Source: Sulfuritalea sp. (GTDB taxonomy: Bacteria; Pseudomonadota; Gammaproteobacteria; Burkholderiales; Rhodocyclaceae). Taken from it: a DNA stretch of 64,000 nt. How positions within the stretch are numbered: the first letter of the stretch is position 1; each line of letters begins with the position of its first letter. Made by a program: the position numbers and the translations under genes. This document shows, one piece after another, positions 35,077 to 44,776 of this stretch. The notes under the pieces were generated by a model, which saw only the letters and a list, made by a program, of their open reading frames with translations, made no database searches and was not told the DNA's origin. The stretch covers positions 840,012 through 904,011 of the forward strand of contig JALNYT010000001.1 in assembly GCA_023229685.1 (NCBI GenBank), in the 5' to 3' direction.

Positions 35077-35691
35077 CTAGATTTCTGCGAAGTTTTTTAG
35101 CAGCTGGCTGCCGAAATGATGGCTTTTCTCTGGATGGAATTGAACACCATAGACATTGTTTCGCCTGACTGCGCAAGTGAACTGGTCGCCGTAATCAGTC
35201 ACCGCCAGGATATCTGCCTGCTGCCGACACTGGAAATAGTAAGAATGCAGGAAGTAAAACCGGGCGTCCTGTTCCATTCCTTTAAACAAGCCGCTATCAG
35301 CCACCGGCTGCACATCGTTCCAACCCATGTGCGGCAGACTAGCGCCACGCGGCATCGTTGACAAATCAAACTTCCTTACCTTGCCATCGATCCAACCCAG
35401 GCCGGCCAGCATCCCTTCCTCGCTTGATTTGGCCAACATCTGCATCCCGACACAGACGCCAAGCACCGGTATTCCCTTCTGCAATACCAACTGCTCGATC
35501 GCATGACGCATACCCGACAGTTCGAGCTGCCGCATCGCATGATCAAAAGAACCTACACCGGGCAGAATCAGCTTGGTTGCCTTCGCCAAATCGTCCGCAG
35601 ACTTCGCAACCGCAACTGGAATATTCAAGCGGCTGTATACATTCATAAACGCAAGCACATTACCCAGCCCGTAATCAACGATGGTGATCAT
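35077..35691 (-). CDS. wbuY: HisH-like glutamine amidotransferase for sugar acetamidino formation
   Basis: Class I glutamine amidotransferase of 204 residues. The nucleophile Cys is in VLGVCVGMQMLA (about residue 83), and the catalytic His-x-Glu pair is in GVQFHPEKSHHFG near the C-terminus. It hydrolyses glutamine and channels ammonia through the HisF-like partner encoded two bases downstream. It overlaps the amidotransferase gene wbuX by four bases. Confidence 0.92.
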   Translation of the reverse strand: MITIVDYGLGNVLAFMNVYSRLNIPVAVAKSADDLAKATKLILPGVGSFDHAMRQLELSGMRHAIEQLVLQKGIPVLGVCVGMQMLAKSSEEGMLAGLGWIDGKVRKFDLSTMPRGASLPHMGWNDVQPVADSGLFKGMEQDARFYFLHSYYFQCRQQADILAVTDYGDQFTCAVRRNNVYGVQFHPEKSHHFGSQLLKNFAEI

Positions 35692-36842
35692 TTGTATAAT
35701 CTTTTTTCCAAGCCAAGAAGCCTCATAGCTTTGGAACCGAGTTCGATAAGCGCCCGTTTGCTTTTGTAGTCGTAACTAGATTTGTTTTCGCCGTTGAAGA
35801 TTTCTCTCAACTCGGCAACAGTCAGATCTAATTTGTGTGCTACGTACTCAAATTCACATTCTAGAAAATGTTCATCAAGTTCGGGGTTGGCAATTCGTGC
35901 GAGAGCTTCCTGCCGTGTCATTTGGCCCGTAAGAATCAAGCTCGAAAAGTGCGCTTTCCGCCGGTCAAACCCGAATTTTCGTGGCAGCCAATAGTCTTCA
36001 AAAAAGCGGGTAAATCGGGATTCATGATGTTTGTGCTTGAATTTTTTCCATCCAAAACGCTTTTCAAGCAACGACTCGGCATCTTTTTTAATATAAGGAA
36101 TCAGGTCCAACGGCTTAAACACCTGCATCCCAAGAATGTATTTGTAGTAAATCTTCGAAGTGAATACGTCGACGATTGGAAAGGTTTCTAGTGGAATCTT
36201 CCCAAATTTCGAATGAATGTCCAGTATCAAGGTTTTGTCCGTACCAGGGTAAGCGCCCCACTCTTCTGGTTCACGACAACACTCCGTTGAATAGTTACCG
36301 CCGGTCAGAACGTGCTTGATTCTATTTTCTCGAGCGAATTTGTATAACGTTGAAAAAAAAGCGGTATCTTGGGCGATATCCTGATGTGGAATTTGCGATT
36401 TTAGGAGTGAAACCTGAAGATCTTTTATCTCCTCCCAATTGATTACCTCAGTGTACAGATCAAGGCCCAGTCCATCGACGAGCTTTTCGATGTTTCCTAC
36501 CGCTTGGTCTGTGTTCCAACCGGCATCCACATGAAAGAGCAAAGGCCGCAGACCCAATTCCTCTTTGGCAATATAGGTTAGATAGGAGCTATCAAGACCG
36601 CCACTCAGGCCGATAATGCAGTCGAAATCCTTCCCTTTGCTCCGCGCTTTGATTTTTTCTACAGCGTCGAGCAGTTTCTGCCGACCTCGCTCGTCGGTAT
36701 GCCAACTGGGAAGGATGTTGTTCTGGAAGTTGTTGCAGTAGACACACCAGCCGCGCTCGTCGAAAGCAATACTTGAATCAGACGTGTCCATAATGCAGTG
36801 GGCACAGATTTGGTAGGCGCGGTGATTCATTCTTTCGGTCAT
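35688..36842 (-). CDS. wbuX: N-acetyl sugar amidotransferase (WbpG/LfnA/WbuX family)
   Basis: About 384 residues, with an ATP-pyrophosphatase domain that adenylates the acetamido carbonyl so that ammonia can replace the oxygen. An N-terminal Cys pair motif (CAHCIMDTSD ... WCVYCNNF) looks like a metal site, and the PP-loop is GLSGGLDSSYL. The start is uncertain; ATG 36842 and ATG 36830 are both possible and no clear ribosome site is seen. Position beside fnlABC matches E. coli wbuX and Pseudomonas lfnA, whose product is N-acetamidino-L-fucosamine. Confidence 0.9.
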   Translation of the reverse strand: MTERMNHRAYQICAHCIMDTSDSSIAFDERGWCVYCNNFQNNILPSWHTDERGRQKLLDAVEKIKARSKGKDFDCIIGLSGGLDSSYLTYIAKEELGLRPLLFHVDAGWNTDQAVGNIEKLVDGLGLDLYTEVINWEEIKDLQVSLLKSQIPHQDIAQDTAFFSTLYKFARENRIKHVLTGGNYSTECCREPEEWGAYPGTDKTLILDIHSKFGKIPLETFPIVDVFTSKIYYKYILGMQVFKPLDLIPYIKKDAESLLEKRFGWKKFKHKHHESRFTRFFEDYWLPRKFGFDRRKAHFSSLILTGQMTRQEALARIANPELDEHFLECEFEYVAHKLDLTVAELREIFNGENKSSYDYKSKRALIELGSKAMRLLGLEKRLYK

Positions 36843-36956
36843 CGATTTGGTTTGAGTTGGGATCAAAGGCTCGCACCGCGCAACTTCTGCGTCGGTGGCG
36901 TCATCTTATAGAAGCTACATATGCGGTGTAGTACTGCAAGGGGAAAATCAGGTATG

Positions 36957-37925
36957 TCAGCAACGGTAGCCATTGATGTCAATGTTGCGTTCCAGAACAA
37001 TCTTCGCGACCGTCTCCCGCACTCCGAACGTGTATCTAAATCCTTCAGAGATTAGTCGTTTTGACGAATACTTAACATCTCCCGAGTTCCCTGGCCGCCC
37101 CGCCAACAATCGGAGAGCGTATGGAACGATTACCGGTAGATGTGGAAGTCGAGTGGCGGCACTGTGTTTCCTACCGGACTCCATCTCTCTAAATAGCGAC
37201 CATAAATCCGAAACGGTATTTAGCGGATCGTCATCAAGAGACACAAAAAATAAGCGCGGCGTCGGTGAAGGCGGTCGCTCTAGGAAAAACAATGCAGCAT
37301 CGGCCACATCCTCGGCATGTACTATATGCGCGCACTCCCCTCCTTTGACAAAGGCTTTCAGCTGACTCCTGATCGAGCCATCAAGGGGGAGGCTTAGCTC
37401 GCCCAAATGTTCGCAATCTACGACATTCGTCGGTCGCAAGATGATGGTGTTACAGCCCTCGATTCTCCGACTAGCGAATTTCTCGGCGTCGAGTTTTGTC
37501 GCTTCGTAGCGATTCTGTGGCTGGCATGGCGCGTCTTCATCCACAAACTTCTGTGAGGCCCGTCCAACAACTCCGGCGCTGCTTAAATGACAATAGTATT
37601 TAATATGGTGCTTATCGACTAGGTCTGTAATCAAGGCCGTACCAAGGGCATTCACCGTCCACATCTTAGATTCGTCACTCAGCTCGGCCGCGCAGTTAAA
37701 TACGAGATCGGCGCCGCAGATAAATTCATTCAGCTCCGCCTCATCGGCCAAACTCCCCTTGAACACGCGAACCTGTTGATTCACGTAAGGGCGCCGAGTT
37801 AGAACCCTGACCTGGTAACCGAGCGTAAGCAGCTTTCCGACGAGTCGCCGTCCGATCATGCCAGTTGCACCGGTCACACAGGCGATCGGCGTGCTACCGA
37901 TTGAATCGACGCCGATCGCGGTCAT
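36957..37925 (-). CDS. SDR-family sugar reductase/epimerase
   Basis: A 322-residue extended SDR with NAD motif VTGATGMIGRRLVGKLL, catalytic SSAGVVG serine region and Tyr-x3-Lys in NRYEATKLDAE. It overlaps the upstream glycosyltransferase gene by four bases. A likely role is the C4 reductase (WbpV-like) that turns the WbpM-like product into UDP-D-QuiNAc or UDP-D-FucNAc for the WbpL-like initiator; substrate is inference. A roughly 110-base gap separates it from wbuX. Confidence 0.8.
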   Translation of the reverse strand: MTAIGVDSIGSTPIACVTGATGMIGRRLVGKLLTLGYQVRVLTRRPYVNQQVRVFKGSLADEAELNEFICGADLVFNCAAELSDESKMWTVNALGTALITDLVDKHHIKYYCHLSSAGVVGRASQKFVDEDAPCQPQNRYEATKLDAEKFASRRIEGCNTIILRPTNVVDCEHLGELSLPLDGSIRSQLKAFVKGGECAHIVHAEDVADAALFFLERPPSPTPRLFFVSLDDDPLNTVSDLWSLFREMESGRKHSAATRLPHLPVIVPYALRLLAGRPGNSGDVKYSSKRLISEGFRYTFGVRETVAKIVLERNIDINGYRC

Positions 37926-39145
37926 TGCAGTCCCTTCCCACTTATCTGCATTTTGAATAGGCGGCGATTCGATTCCAGCACATCGGCGTCAAACAGGCGA
38001 TCTCGAATCCGTTCTATTACAACCTTACGAGCCTCCAAACGCTGCCCCACACTTTGCATGGCCATGCCTTCAATTACATCTACAAATGCAGTGATATTGT
38101 CCAAATCTATATCCCATCCCAAACCATCGGTCTGCAGCTCGCGCCACGGAGTTGTTGTACTGACCAGCACAGGTGTTCCCGCAGTGAGCGATTCCGCGAT
38201 CACATTCCCATACGCCTCGCCTCCTGTGGGAAACAAGAACAAATCGTAGCGCCCAAAAATCTCTATCACTTTATTGGGATGCACGTTGCCGCAATATTTA
38301 GCAGTTACATTGACCGGTAAGTTAGCGATCAACCCTTGACATTCGCTCCAGTAGGAAGCATTTTCCGTTGGTCCGTAAATATCGAAAAGCACTGCTGCGC
38401 GCACCTTCTGCAAGATCGTCAGCGCTACACTCAAATTTTTTTCCCGTGAAATTCGTGAAAGGAAAATTATTTTCAATGCAGTTGGCTCCGATCCGGCAGC
38501 TGCGGCCCTTGATGGCGCAGTCAGCTCCGAATCCATCCTTATAGGTAGGTCACCAGTGACCTTGATCGAATCCTTTGGTGGATTCATGACACGGACTAAA
38601 TCCTCAGCCTCATAGGTACTCGACACTCGCCAAATCACGCCACTATATAGTCTGACCAGACGAGCCAAAGTGATAAATGCCAGCTTCTTTGGATACTTTT
38701 GTCCTAGCGATGCCCAAGCGAATTCGCCGAATGGAGCAACAATGGCTGGCCGACAATGGCTTAGTCTAATTTTTCGATTTACTAACACCCGTATAGTCAA
38801 CGGATCAAAATAGCTAGTCAGAAAGATTACGTTGTGTCGCGTTTCTCTTATCAATCTATATATGCCGCCCAATGTTTCCGACTCCGGCGACAAATAGTAA
38901 ACATGAGCGTTCCCAACCTGTTGCCATTTATCAACCTCTATCTCGGGGTACCTAGCTCCGTCTCCAAGGTCGCGATCCCGTGTGACGATTCTGAATTCAA
39001 ACGCATCACATAGAAAATTGACAGTGTTAATTAGGTTGCGCAATATACCTCCGGCTTTGTATCCTGGAAGATAATAGCCGGTAAAGACAAGAATAACTGG
39101 CTTACCGGACGCCCCGCCGCCCGCCGAGGAAGTTCGCTCAGACAT
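37922..39145 (-). CDS. Glycosyltransferase, GT4 family
   Basis: A 407-residue GT-B transferase. The N-terminal FTGYYLPGYKAGGILRN segment is typical of Wcl/WbaZ-like GT4 enzymes, the donor-binding part has IFLSRISREKNL, and the E-x7-E-type motif is LFLFPTGGEAYGNVIAESLTAGTPV. Sugar specificity is not readable. It is followed by the SDR gene with a 4-base overlap. Confidence 0.88.
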   Translation of the reverse strand: MSERTSSAGGGASGKPVILVFTGYYLPGYKAGGILRNLINTVNFLCDAFEFRIVTRDRDLGDGARYPEIEVDKWQQVGNAHVYYLSPESETLGGIYRLIRETRHNVIFLTSYFDPLTIRVLVNRKIRLSHCRPAIVAPFGEFAWASLGQKYPKKLAFITLARLVRLYSGVIWRVSSTYEAEDLVRVMNPPKDSIKVTGDLPIRMDSELTAPSRAAAAGSEPTALKIIFLSRISREKNLSVALTILQKVRAAVLFDIYGPTENASYWSECQGLIANLPVNVTAKYCGNVHPNKVIEIFGRYDLFLFPTGGEAYGNVIAESLTAGTPVLVSTTTPWRELQTDGLGWDIDLDNITAFVDVIEGMAMQSVGQRLEARKVVIERIRDRLFDADVLESNRRLFKMQISGKGLQ

Positions 39146-39263
39146 CTGTATATCTGAAAACGCCTGTCACGCCGACATTGCAAAGCCCAATCAAAGAATT
39201 ACCCTTCATACAATGAACCATCGCTTTCCGCAGCCACCGTATTGATCGGTCAAATCGACCTAA

Positions 39264-40763
39264 TTAACTCAGCAGGTACCGCTTTTTTATCAGATACACC
39301 CAAATCCAGAAAATGCAGAAATTCTGCACCGTTGCAACAATAATCCAATCAGTCCCAAACGAAGTGAGCCAGAGCATAAACGTGGAGAGAACGAAGAAGC
39401 GCCAAACGATAAGCTGGAATAACGTATCTCCCTTTATTTTCGAATAGACCTTCTGAAAAATATAAGCAACGAGCGCAAATATGGGTAAAGACAACCAGCC
39501 ACCGAATATTACAAAATACTCGCCATAGACGTTGAATTGGTCTGATTGGTAGAAGTCCCGATCAATGCGTGACATTTGACTTGGGATTCCGTAATAGATA
39601 AAGGAGATCGCGTTGGCCGATAGCGGGAAATCGAAGACATCAAATCCCGGCGTGACAGCATCTACTGTGCTCTTAAACATGTGGGTGATGCTGACGACAG
39701 GCGCGTAAGCCTCGCTATTTTTAATAAGGTCAACAGAAAAGTCCAGAAAGGCGGCGCGGTCAAACGCCGGTACGTATAGTCCAATCATGTCGGTCAGATC
39801 AGACCTTACCAGGTCCACCGCCGAACCCAGAATAGGTAGCAGGTTGCCATAAAACTCCAGCTTTATGGCACCAGCCTGCACTATTCGTAAGTAGGTAGCA
39901 ATAGCGAATGTCGGAATGGAGATGAATGCCATTGCGGAAAGAACAGCAGCTGATCTTCGCGAAATGGAAGGCTTTCCTGCCGCCAATAAACAAAAAAACA
40001 CGATCTGGACACTTAGCAGGATTGCGGACCTTGAGCCAGATAAAGTTTTTAGAACTACAAGCAGCACGAGCAGGCCAATCAGAAGGAGCGTCCAATTCCT
40101 GCCCTCGCATTTATTGTTTTTCGCCGAAGGGGTGGCCGGTAAAAACAGAATCAACAACCCAATTACGAAGAGATGGTGTTCTGAAATGAGATATTGAACA
40201 ATTCCCAATAATCGCGAATCACTGCCCCCCCCGGAATCAGAAAACAGGGTATAAAAAGAGCTTGCAAGCAATAAAAGGAGGAATACGGATACGTTTTTCT
40301 CCATGTTCCTTATACTTGCGGGTGTCTCAATAATCTGATCTAGTCGATATTTTTCCGAATATCGGGCCAAACCGACAAATATGGCGAGATTGGCCGAGAA
40401 TATGAAGGCTAGAGTGTGATTAATATCCTCAACAGTAGGCTCGCGAATTCTCTCAAGAACGCCGCTGGAGCTTGCGAGGTCATGCCAGTAAAGGGTCGTT
40501 ATCCTTGTGAAATAAAATAGGATCAGTACATATGCAAGGATCAGAATGAAAGGATTAGGTCGACGCCTTTCATAGCGAAGAAACAAATGGAGCTGGATAG
40601 AAAGGAAAAAATATAACAGTAACGTAAAGGCATTTGCCAAGGACGGCAGTTCGTGAGTGCCATAAAATATTAGTGTTGAAATAAAAACAATAACATTCAG
40701 GAGAATGAATATTGTGCCAATACGAACATCACCACCGAATGTGGTCTCAAAAGTTCGTCGCAT
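39264..40763 (-). CDS. wzy: Candidate O-antigen polymerase Wzy
   Basis: A 499-residue hydrophobic protein with roughly eleven to twelve membrane helices and one large non-membrane loop (about residues 280-400) containing ALGS-like and DRDFYQSDQFNVYGEYFV sequence. No enzyme motif is present, as expected for Wzy, whose primary sequence is poorly conserved. It is the only polytopic membrane protein of the locus besides Wzx and the initiating transferase. The coding sequence is clearly AT-richer than the flanking core genes. Confidence 0.72.
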   Translation of the reverse strand: MRRTFETTFGGDVRIGTIFILLNVIVFISTLIFYGTHELPSLANAFTLLLYFFLSIQLHLFLRYERRRPNPFILILAYVLILFYFTRITTLYWHDLASSSGVLERIREPTVEDINHTLAFIFSANLAIFVGLARYSEKYRLDQIIETPASIRNMEKNVSVFLLLLLASSFYTLFSDSGGGSDSRLLGIVQYLISEHHLFVIGLLILFLPATPSAKNNKCEGRNWTLLLIGLLVLLVVLKTLSGSRSAILLSVQIVFFCLLAAGKPSISRRSAAVLSAMAFISIPTFAIATYLRIVQAGAIKLEFYGNLLPILGSAVDLVRSDLTDMIGLYVPAFDRAAFLDFSVDLIKNSEAYAPVVSITHMFKSTVDAVTPGFDVFDFPLSANAISFIYYGIPSQMSRIDRDFYQSDQFNVYGEYFVIFGGWLSLPIFALVAYIFQKVYSKIKGDTLFQLIVWRFFVLSTFMLWLTSFGTDWIIVATVQNFCIFWIWVYLIKKRYLLS

Positions 40764-40897
40764 TTGAAGTGGATCTCTGGGAAGCTATCGTGGAATAAGC
40801 TGATATCACTGCGTACATAAGCGTCGTATAGTTGATTGCTGTCGCCGACCGAGATTGAATTGACGTCGCCAACAAGTACAGACCAATTAGGAGGGCC

Positions 40898-41701
40898 TTA
40901 GGCGGTTTTCTTGCACACGAAATGATGAAGGAAGCGCCCCTTTGAATTTACAACGGTTCCCAGCTTAGTGTCCTGGATATGCGAGATATCGAACCCTGAT
41001 GATGTTATTGTTTTCTGCCAATACCACTTGGGATAATCCACGTCTCCCAAATAGGGGTCATACAGGATTCCGGAAGCCGATATCTTCTGAGAAAATTGAC
41101 TATATCGTTTGGCGGCTGTCGAGAAGAATATTTTAATGAAAGCCTTGGTCATCTGGTACATAAACTGAACGTTGCCAACCGGAGTTTCATTTAGGATAAT
41201 TAGGTACGAATCGGGTTTTAGTACTCTCCGAAATTCTGCCAAGACCGCGCCCATGCTTTCTGCATGATGGATAGCGGAGGATATAACGATTAAATCCACG
41301 CTCTCGGCCTCTAACAGTATTGGCGAGAACACTCCCTGCACAGTCTCTATTTTCGAAATATCCCCTGCCATTTGTTGGGTTACAGTGGGTAGAAAATTTT
41401 CTAAATAGTTCAAACTCGAATCAATGGCTATTAATTTTGTGATTCTGGGGTTTTTCGATAGGAACGCCGTCAGCCAACCACCTCCGCATCCAACATCAAG
41501 AACCGTCGAACCTTGCCGCAAATAGGAGTTCCAATCAAGTAATTCGGCCGCATTCAAGTAGTTACAGTCTTTTGTCAGCCTGTCCAGATATAAAATAGGG
41601 TCGCTCATCCAGGCCTTTGCCTCTGGATAGAACGTAATCAGGCTGTCATCCCATTGGGCTGTGTTCATTAGGGCTTGGGTCGCCACCCAATTTTTGGTCA
41701 T
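40898..41701 (-). CDS. Class I SAM-dependent methyltransferase
   Basis: A 267-residue protein with the SAM-binding motif VLDVGCGGGWLTAFLS (about residues 69-84), acidic residue in LIAIDSSLNYLE and a later IVISSAIHHAESMGAVLAEF with the Methyltransf_11 pattern. It probably methylates a sugar hydroxyl or a chain end of the polysaccharide. Gaps of about 130 and 120 bases flank it, so it may be an independent acquisition within the locus. Confidence 0.85.
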   Translation of the reverse strand: MTKNWVATQALMNTAQWDDSLITFYPEAKAWMSDPILYLDRLTKDCNYLNAAELLDWNSYLRQGSTVLDVGCGGGWLTAFLSKNPRITKLIAIDSSLNYLENFLPTVTQQMAGDISKIETVQGVFSPILLEAESVDLIVISSAIHHAESMGAVLAEFRRVLKPDSYLIILNETPVGNVQFMYQMTKAFIKIFFSTAAKRYSQFSQKISASGILYDPYLGDVDYPKWYWQKTITSSGFDISHIQDTKLGTVVNSKGRFLHHFVCKKTA

Positions 41702-41819
41702 TTAATAATATTCCGGTTGTTTGGCTGGCCGGTGCAGCCCGAATTGTTGCGCCGGTAGATATGATCTAATTTGAAGTTGTGCGTATGCGATGTCCGGGCT
41801 CGGGGACCCTCTAGATTGG

Positions 41820-42731
41820 TCAGGTGGGCCTTCTGGAGAAAAGCGCATTTACGAGAAAGTATCCTGCTTTGGCGCGGTCGGCAAGGTTAATTGGCTGAAG
41901 AACGGCGGTAAGAAGATGTTTCCTCGCCATTGCTATATCGCCAACGGTGAGGAAGATCCGCCCGAGACGATATGCCAGTATGCCCTCGGCTTGCTCCCGA
42001 TTCTTAGCGGGTAAGTCGGCCAGATATTGGGAAAATACCGCGTTAATTACAGTTACTTGTCGCGGAGTGCAGGCTGAGATACTGTCGCTACCGACCCAGT
42101 AGTAGCCTAAACATTCGGGAAGGCGCACGAAGTTTTCGGTCAGTCGCGAAACGCGAATCCAAGTGTCGAAGTCCTCGGCAGAAATCAGGTCTCTGTTTTC
42201 CGATATCCCGCCAATCCGATCTAGCAGATCCCTGCGTACCACCACGCTCGAATTGGGCGTAGACGTAATCGAGCACAATAGCGAGACGAACATTGGATGC
42301 CGAGGAGCCGTTGAAACCACGCGTTTACCGCTCGGCATTTGATCGTGTGACCACACAAGATGTAGGTCGTGGTATACGAGATCTGCGCCGGCATCGAGGG
42401 TTGTTACGCTGCGCTCCAGCTTCGCTGGAGCCCACCAATCATCCGAATCAAGAAAGGCGATATATGGCGCTCGAGCCATGGCCACGCCTCGGTTCCGCGG
42501 TCGCGCGGGGCCACCAAAATTTTCTGCCGTTTCGAATTGGATATCCAGTCGATCGTTGAACTCCATCGCCACATCAGCGGTGTTATCGGTAGATCCGTCA
42601 TCGCAGACTAAAACCTCGAAATTATCGAAGGTCTGGGCAACCAAGGAGTCAAGGCACCGGCGAAGGTCTTCTGCTCTGTTATAGGTCGGAATAACCACCG
42701 CCACGGCGGGGTTGGCAAACTGTTTGCTCAT
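41820..42731 (-). CDS. Glycosyltransferase, GT2 family
   Basis: A 303-residue GT-A enzyme. It begins with VAVVIPTYNRAEDLRRCLDSL, has the nucleotide-binding CDDGSTDNT and the metal-binding DSDDWW (DxD) motif near residue 95, and later SAEDFDTWIRVSRL with the catalytic acidic pair. It is 12 bases after the UDP-xylose synthase gene, so a xylosyl transfer is possible but unproven. Confidence 0.9.
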   Translation of the reverse strand: MSKQFANPAVAVVIPTYNRAEDLRRCLDSLVAQTFDNFEVLVCDDGSTDNTADVAMEFNDRLDIQFETAENFGGPARPRNRGVAMARAPYIAFLDSDDWWAPAKLERSVTTLDAGADLVYHDLHLVWSHDQMPSGKRVVSTAPRHPMFVSLLCSITSTPNSSVVVRRDLLDRIGGISENRDLISAEDFDTWIRVSRLTENFVRLPECLGYYWVGSDSISACTPRQVTVINAVFSQYLADLPAKNREQAEGILAYRLGRIFLTVGDIAMARKHLLTAVLQPINLADRAKAGYFLVNALFSRRPT

Positions 42732-42743
42732 GGATCCGGCGGT

Positions 42744-43679
42744 CTACAGACGCTTTGCGAAATATGCAATAGTTTCCTTAAGTCCATCAACCAAAGCTAC
42801 CTTCGGTTGCCAGTCCAGCACTTTTCTTGCAAGTGAAATATCCGGTTGCCTTTGCCGTGGATCATCGGATGGCAGTGGCATAAAGATCAGTCTGCTTTTC
42901 GAACCGGTCAATTTGAGCACCTGCTCTGCCAATTCGAGCATGGTGAATTCACACGGATTGCCAATATTGACTGGCCCGGTGAACTCGGCCGGAGACTCCA
43001 TCAAGCGCCACATCACTTCGATCAGATCGTCTACGTAGCAGAAGCTACGGGACTGCTGTCCGTCGCCGTAGATTGTGATGTCCTGCCCTCTCAACGCCTG
43101 CACGATAAAATTGCTGACCACTCTTCCGTCGTTAGGGTGCATCCGCGGGCCGTAAGTATTGAAGAGGCGCGCCACCTTGATCTCTAATTTATGCTGCCGC
43201 CAGTAATCGAAGAAGAGTGTCTCCGCACACCGTTTCCCCTCGTCATAACAACTGCGAATACCGATTGGATTCACCTTGCCCCAATAGGACTCAATCTGGG
43301 GATGAACCTCTGGGTCGCCATAGACCTCGCTGGTCGATGCTTGAAGAATCCTCGCCTTGACCCGCTTGGCCAAACCGAGCATGTTGATCGCGCCGTGCAC
43401 GCTGGTCTTCGTCGTTTGAACCGGATCGAACTGGTAATGGATGGGCGATGCGGGACACGCCAAATTGTAGATCTGGTCAACCTCGACATAAAGTGGAAAC
43501 GTCACGTCGTGTCGCATCACTTCGAAATAAGGATTTCCCATCAGATGTCTAACATTATCCTTGCTTCCAGTGAAGAAATTATCTACGCATAGCACATCGT
43601 GGCCTACATCGAGAAGACGCTCGCATAAATGCGAGCCGAGGAATCCGGCGCCGCCGGTAACCAGAATTTTTTTGGTCAT
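42744..43679 (-). CDS. UDP-glucuronate decarboxylase (UDP-xylose synthase)
   Basis: A 311-residue SDR that makes UDP-xylose from UDP-glucuronate. Nearly every family hallmark is visible: [55 protein letters not shown], the [13 protein letters not shown] active site (Tyr-x3-Lys) and [20 protein letters not shown]. No UDP-glucose dehydrogenase is present in the window, so UDP-glucuronate must come from elsewhere. Confidence 0.95.
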   Translation of the reverse strand: MTKKILVTGGAGFLGSHLCERLLDVGHDVLCVDNFFTGSKDNVRHLMGNPYFEVMRHDVTFPLYVEVDQIYNLACPASPIHYQFDPVQTTKTSVHGAINMLGLAKRVKARILQASTSEVYGDPEVHPQIESYWGKVNPIGIRSCYDEGKRCAETLFFDYWRQHKLEIKVARLFNTYGPRMHPNDGRVVSNFIVQALRGQDITIYGDGQQSRSFCYVDDLIEVMWRLMESPAEFTGPVNIGNPCEFTMLELAEQVLKLTGSKSRLIFMPLPSDDPRQRQPDISLARKVLDWQPKVALVDGLKETIAYFAKRL

Positions 43680-43780
43680 GGCCTTATATTATTTCCTAGT
43701 AAGCTAAGCACTTTTAGAATCAACGCCACCGCAGACCATATCCCCTCAGCCAATTATCTATACGCAAAAGGGAGCTATAT

Positions 43781-44776
43781 TCAAGCTAGGGAGGCAGACC
43801 TGAAGAGTTTCGACGGGATTCTTATTAACAATTCGATAATCCGATGAAGGATGCCAATCGGAAAGAAAATCAACGCTACCCAGTCATGAGTGGCTACAAT
43901 TCTTACTTGATAGGTAAAGTTAAATAATCCACTAAATGAAGGTGCCAATAGATAGCTCGCCCAAAGATACATCACACGCGTCCGATATCTGGCTTTCTCG
44001 ATCCGAGAGAGTCCGAGGACCCTAATTTGCCCGAGCAGCAGTCGGGCGTACTCTTCCTGGATGACTTGCCCCTTCGTGCTACCGGTAATAGACGGTGCGT
44101 GTTGACGAAACTTGTTAAGTGGCGATGCTAAATATGCGACATCGTAGCGACTGACAACGTTGAAATACAGTTGCCAGTCAGAACACACACGATAATCTGA
44201 GGATATTTGGCCGACAGCGGTAAGACACTCTCGTCGAATTAAGGCTGAACTAGTATTGGGAATAACGCAGGAATGCAACAAGAACCGGCCCATCTCGTGT
44301 CGAGTTAATAAAGTATCACTTGCGCATCGACTTCGAAACGCTTTCTCTCTGGCGGAAAAATCATCACCGAGTAGATTACCTTCCTCATCAATTAGCAAGC
44401 TACGACAATAACAGATTCCAGCCGAGGGGTTAGCTCGCATGCCTTCAACCAAGCGCTCAACCATACGGGGATCACATTCATCGTCGCAGTTTGCAAACAG
44501 AATGAATTCCCCTGCCGACATTTCGCTCCCTTGGTTAAAGACAACAACCCAACCACCATTTTCCTTTCGCGCAAATAGTTTTACCTTTGGATTCGACTCG
44601 TATTTGCGTAAGACATCGAGATTGTTTTCGGGCGAACAGTCATCGATAACCAGGATCTCGATGTTTTGATAAGTCTGACCTATCAAACTCTCCATTCGGC
44701 GTTCAAGATAGTTGGTATGGTTGTAACTCGCCACTACGACGCTGACCAAACCCGGGGTCAAGGTAGTGGCGACCAT
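43781..44776 (-). CDS. Glycosyltransferase, GT2 family
   Basis: A 331-residue GT-A transferase starting LVSVVVASYNHTNYLERRMES, with IDDCSPENN and an ANCDDECDP metal motif in place of the common DxDD. The C-terminal 90 residues are hydrophobic/basic and may lie along the membrane. It overlaps the 3' end of the upstream epimerase gene by 19 bases. Confidence 0.88.
   Translation of the reverse strand: MVATTLTPGLVSVVVASYNHTNYLERRMESLIGQTYQNIEILVIDDCSPENNLDVLRKYESNPKVKLFARKENGGWVVVFNQGSEMSAGEFILFANCDDECDPRMVERLVEGMRANPSAGICYCRSLLIDEEGNLLGDDFSAREKAFRSRCASDTLLTRHEMGRFLLHSCVIPNTSSALIRRECLTAVGQISSDYRVCSDWQLYFNVVSRYDVAYLASPLNKFRQHAPSITGSTKGQVIQEEYARLLLGQIRVLGLSRIEKARYRTRVMYLWASYLLAPSFSGLFNFTYQVRIVATHDWVALIFFPIGILHRIIELLIRIPSKLFRSASLA

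Noticed and set aside
34280..35691. Histidine biosynthesis genes hisH and hisF
   Set aside because: The proteins are of these families, but no other his genes are near, and they overlap an N-acetyl sugar amidotransferase gene and fnlB. The known sugar acetamidino systems use dedicated HisH/HisF paralogues in just this order.
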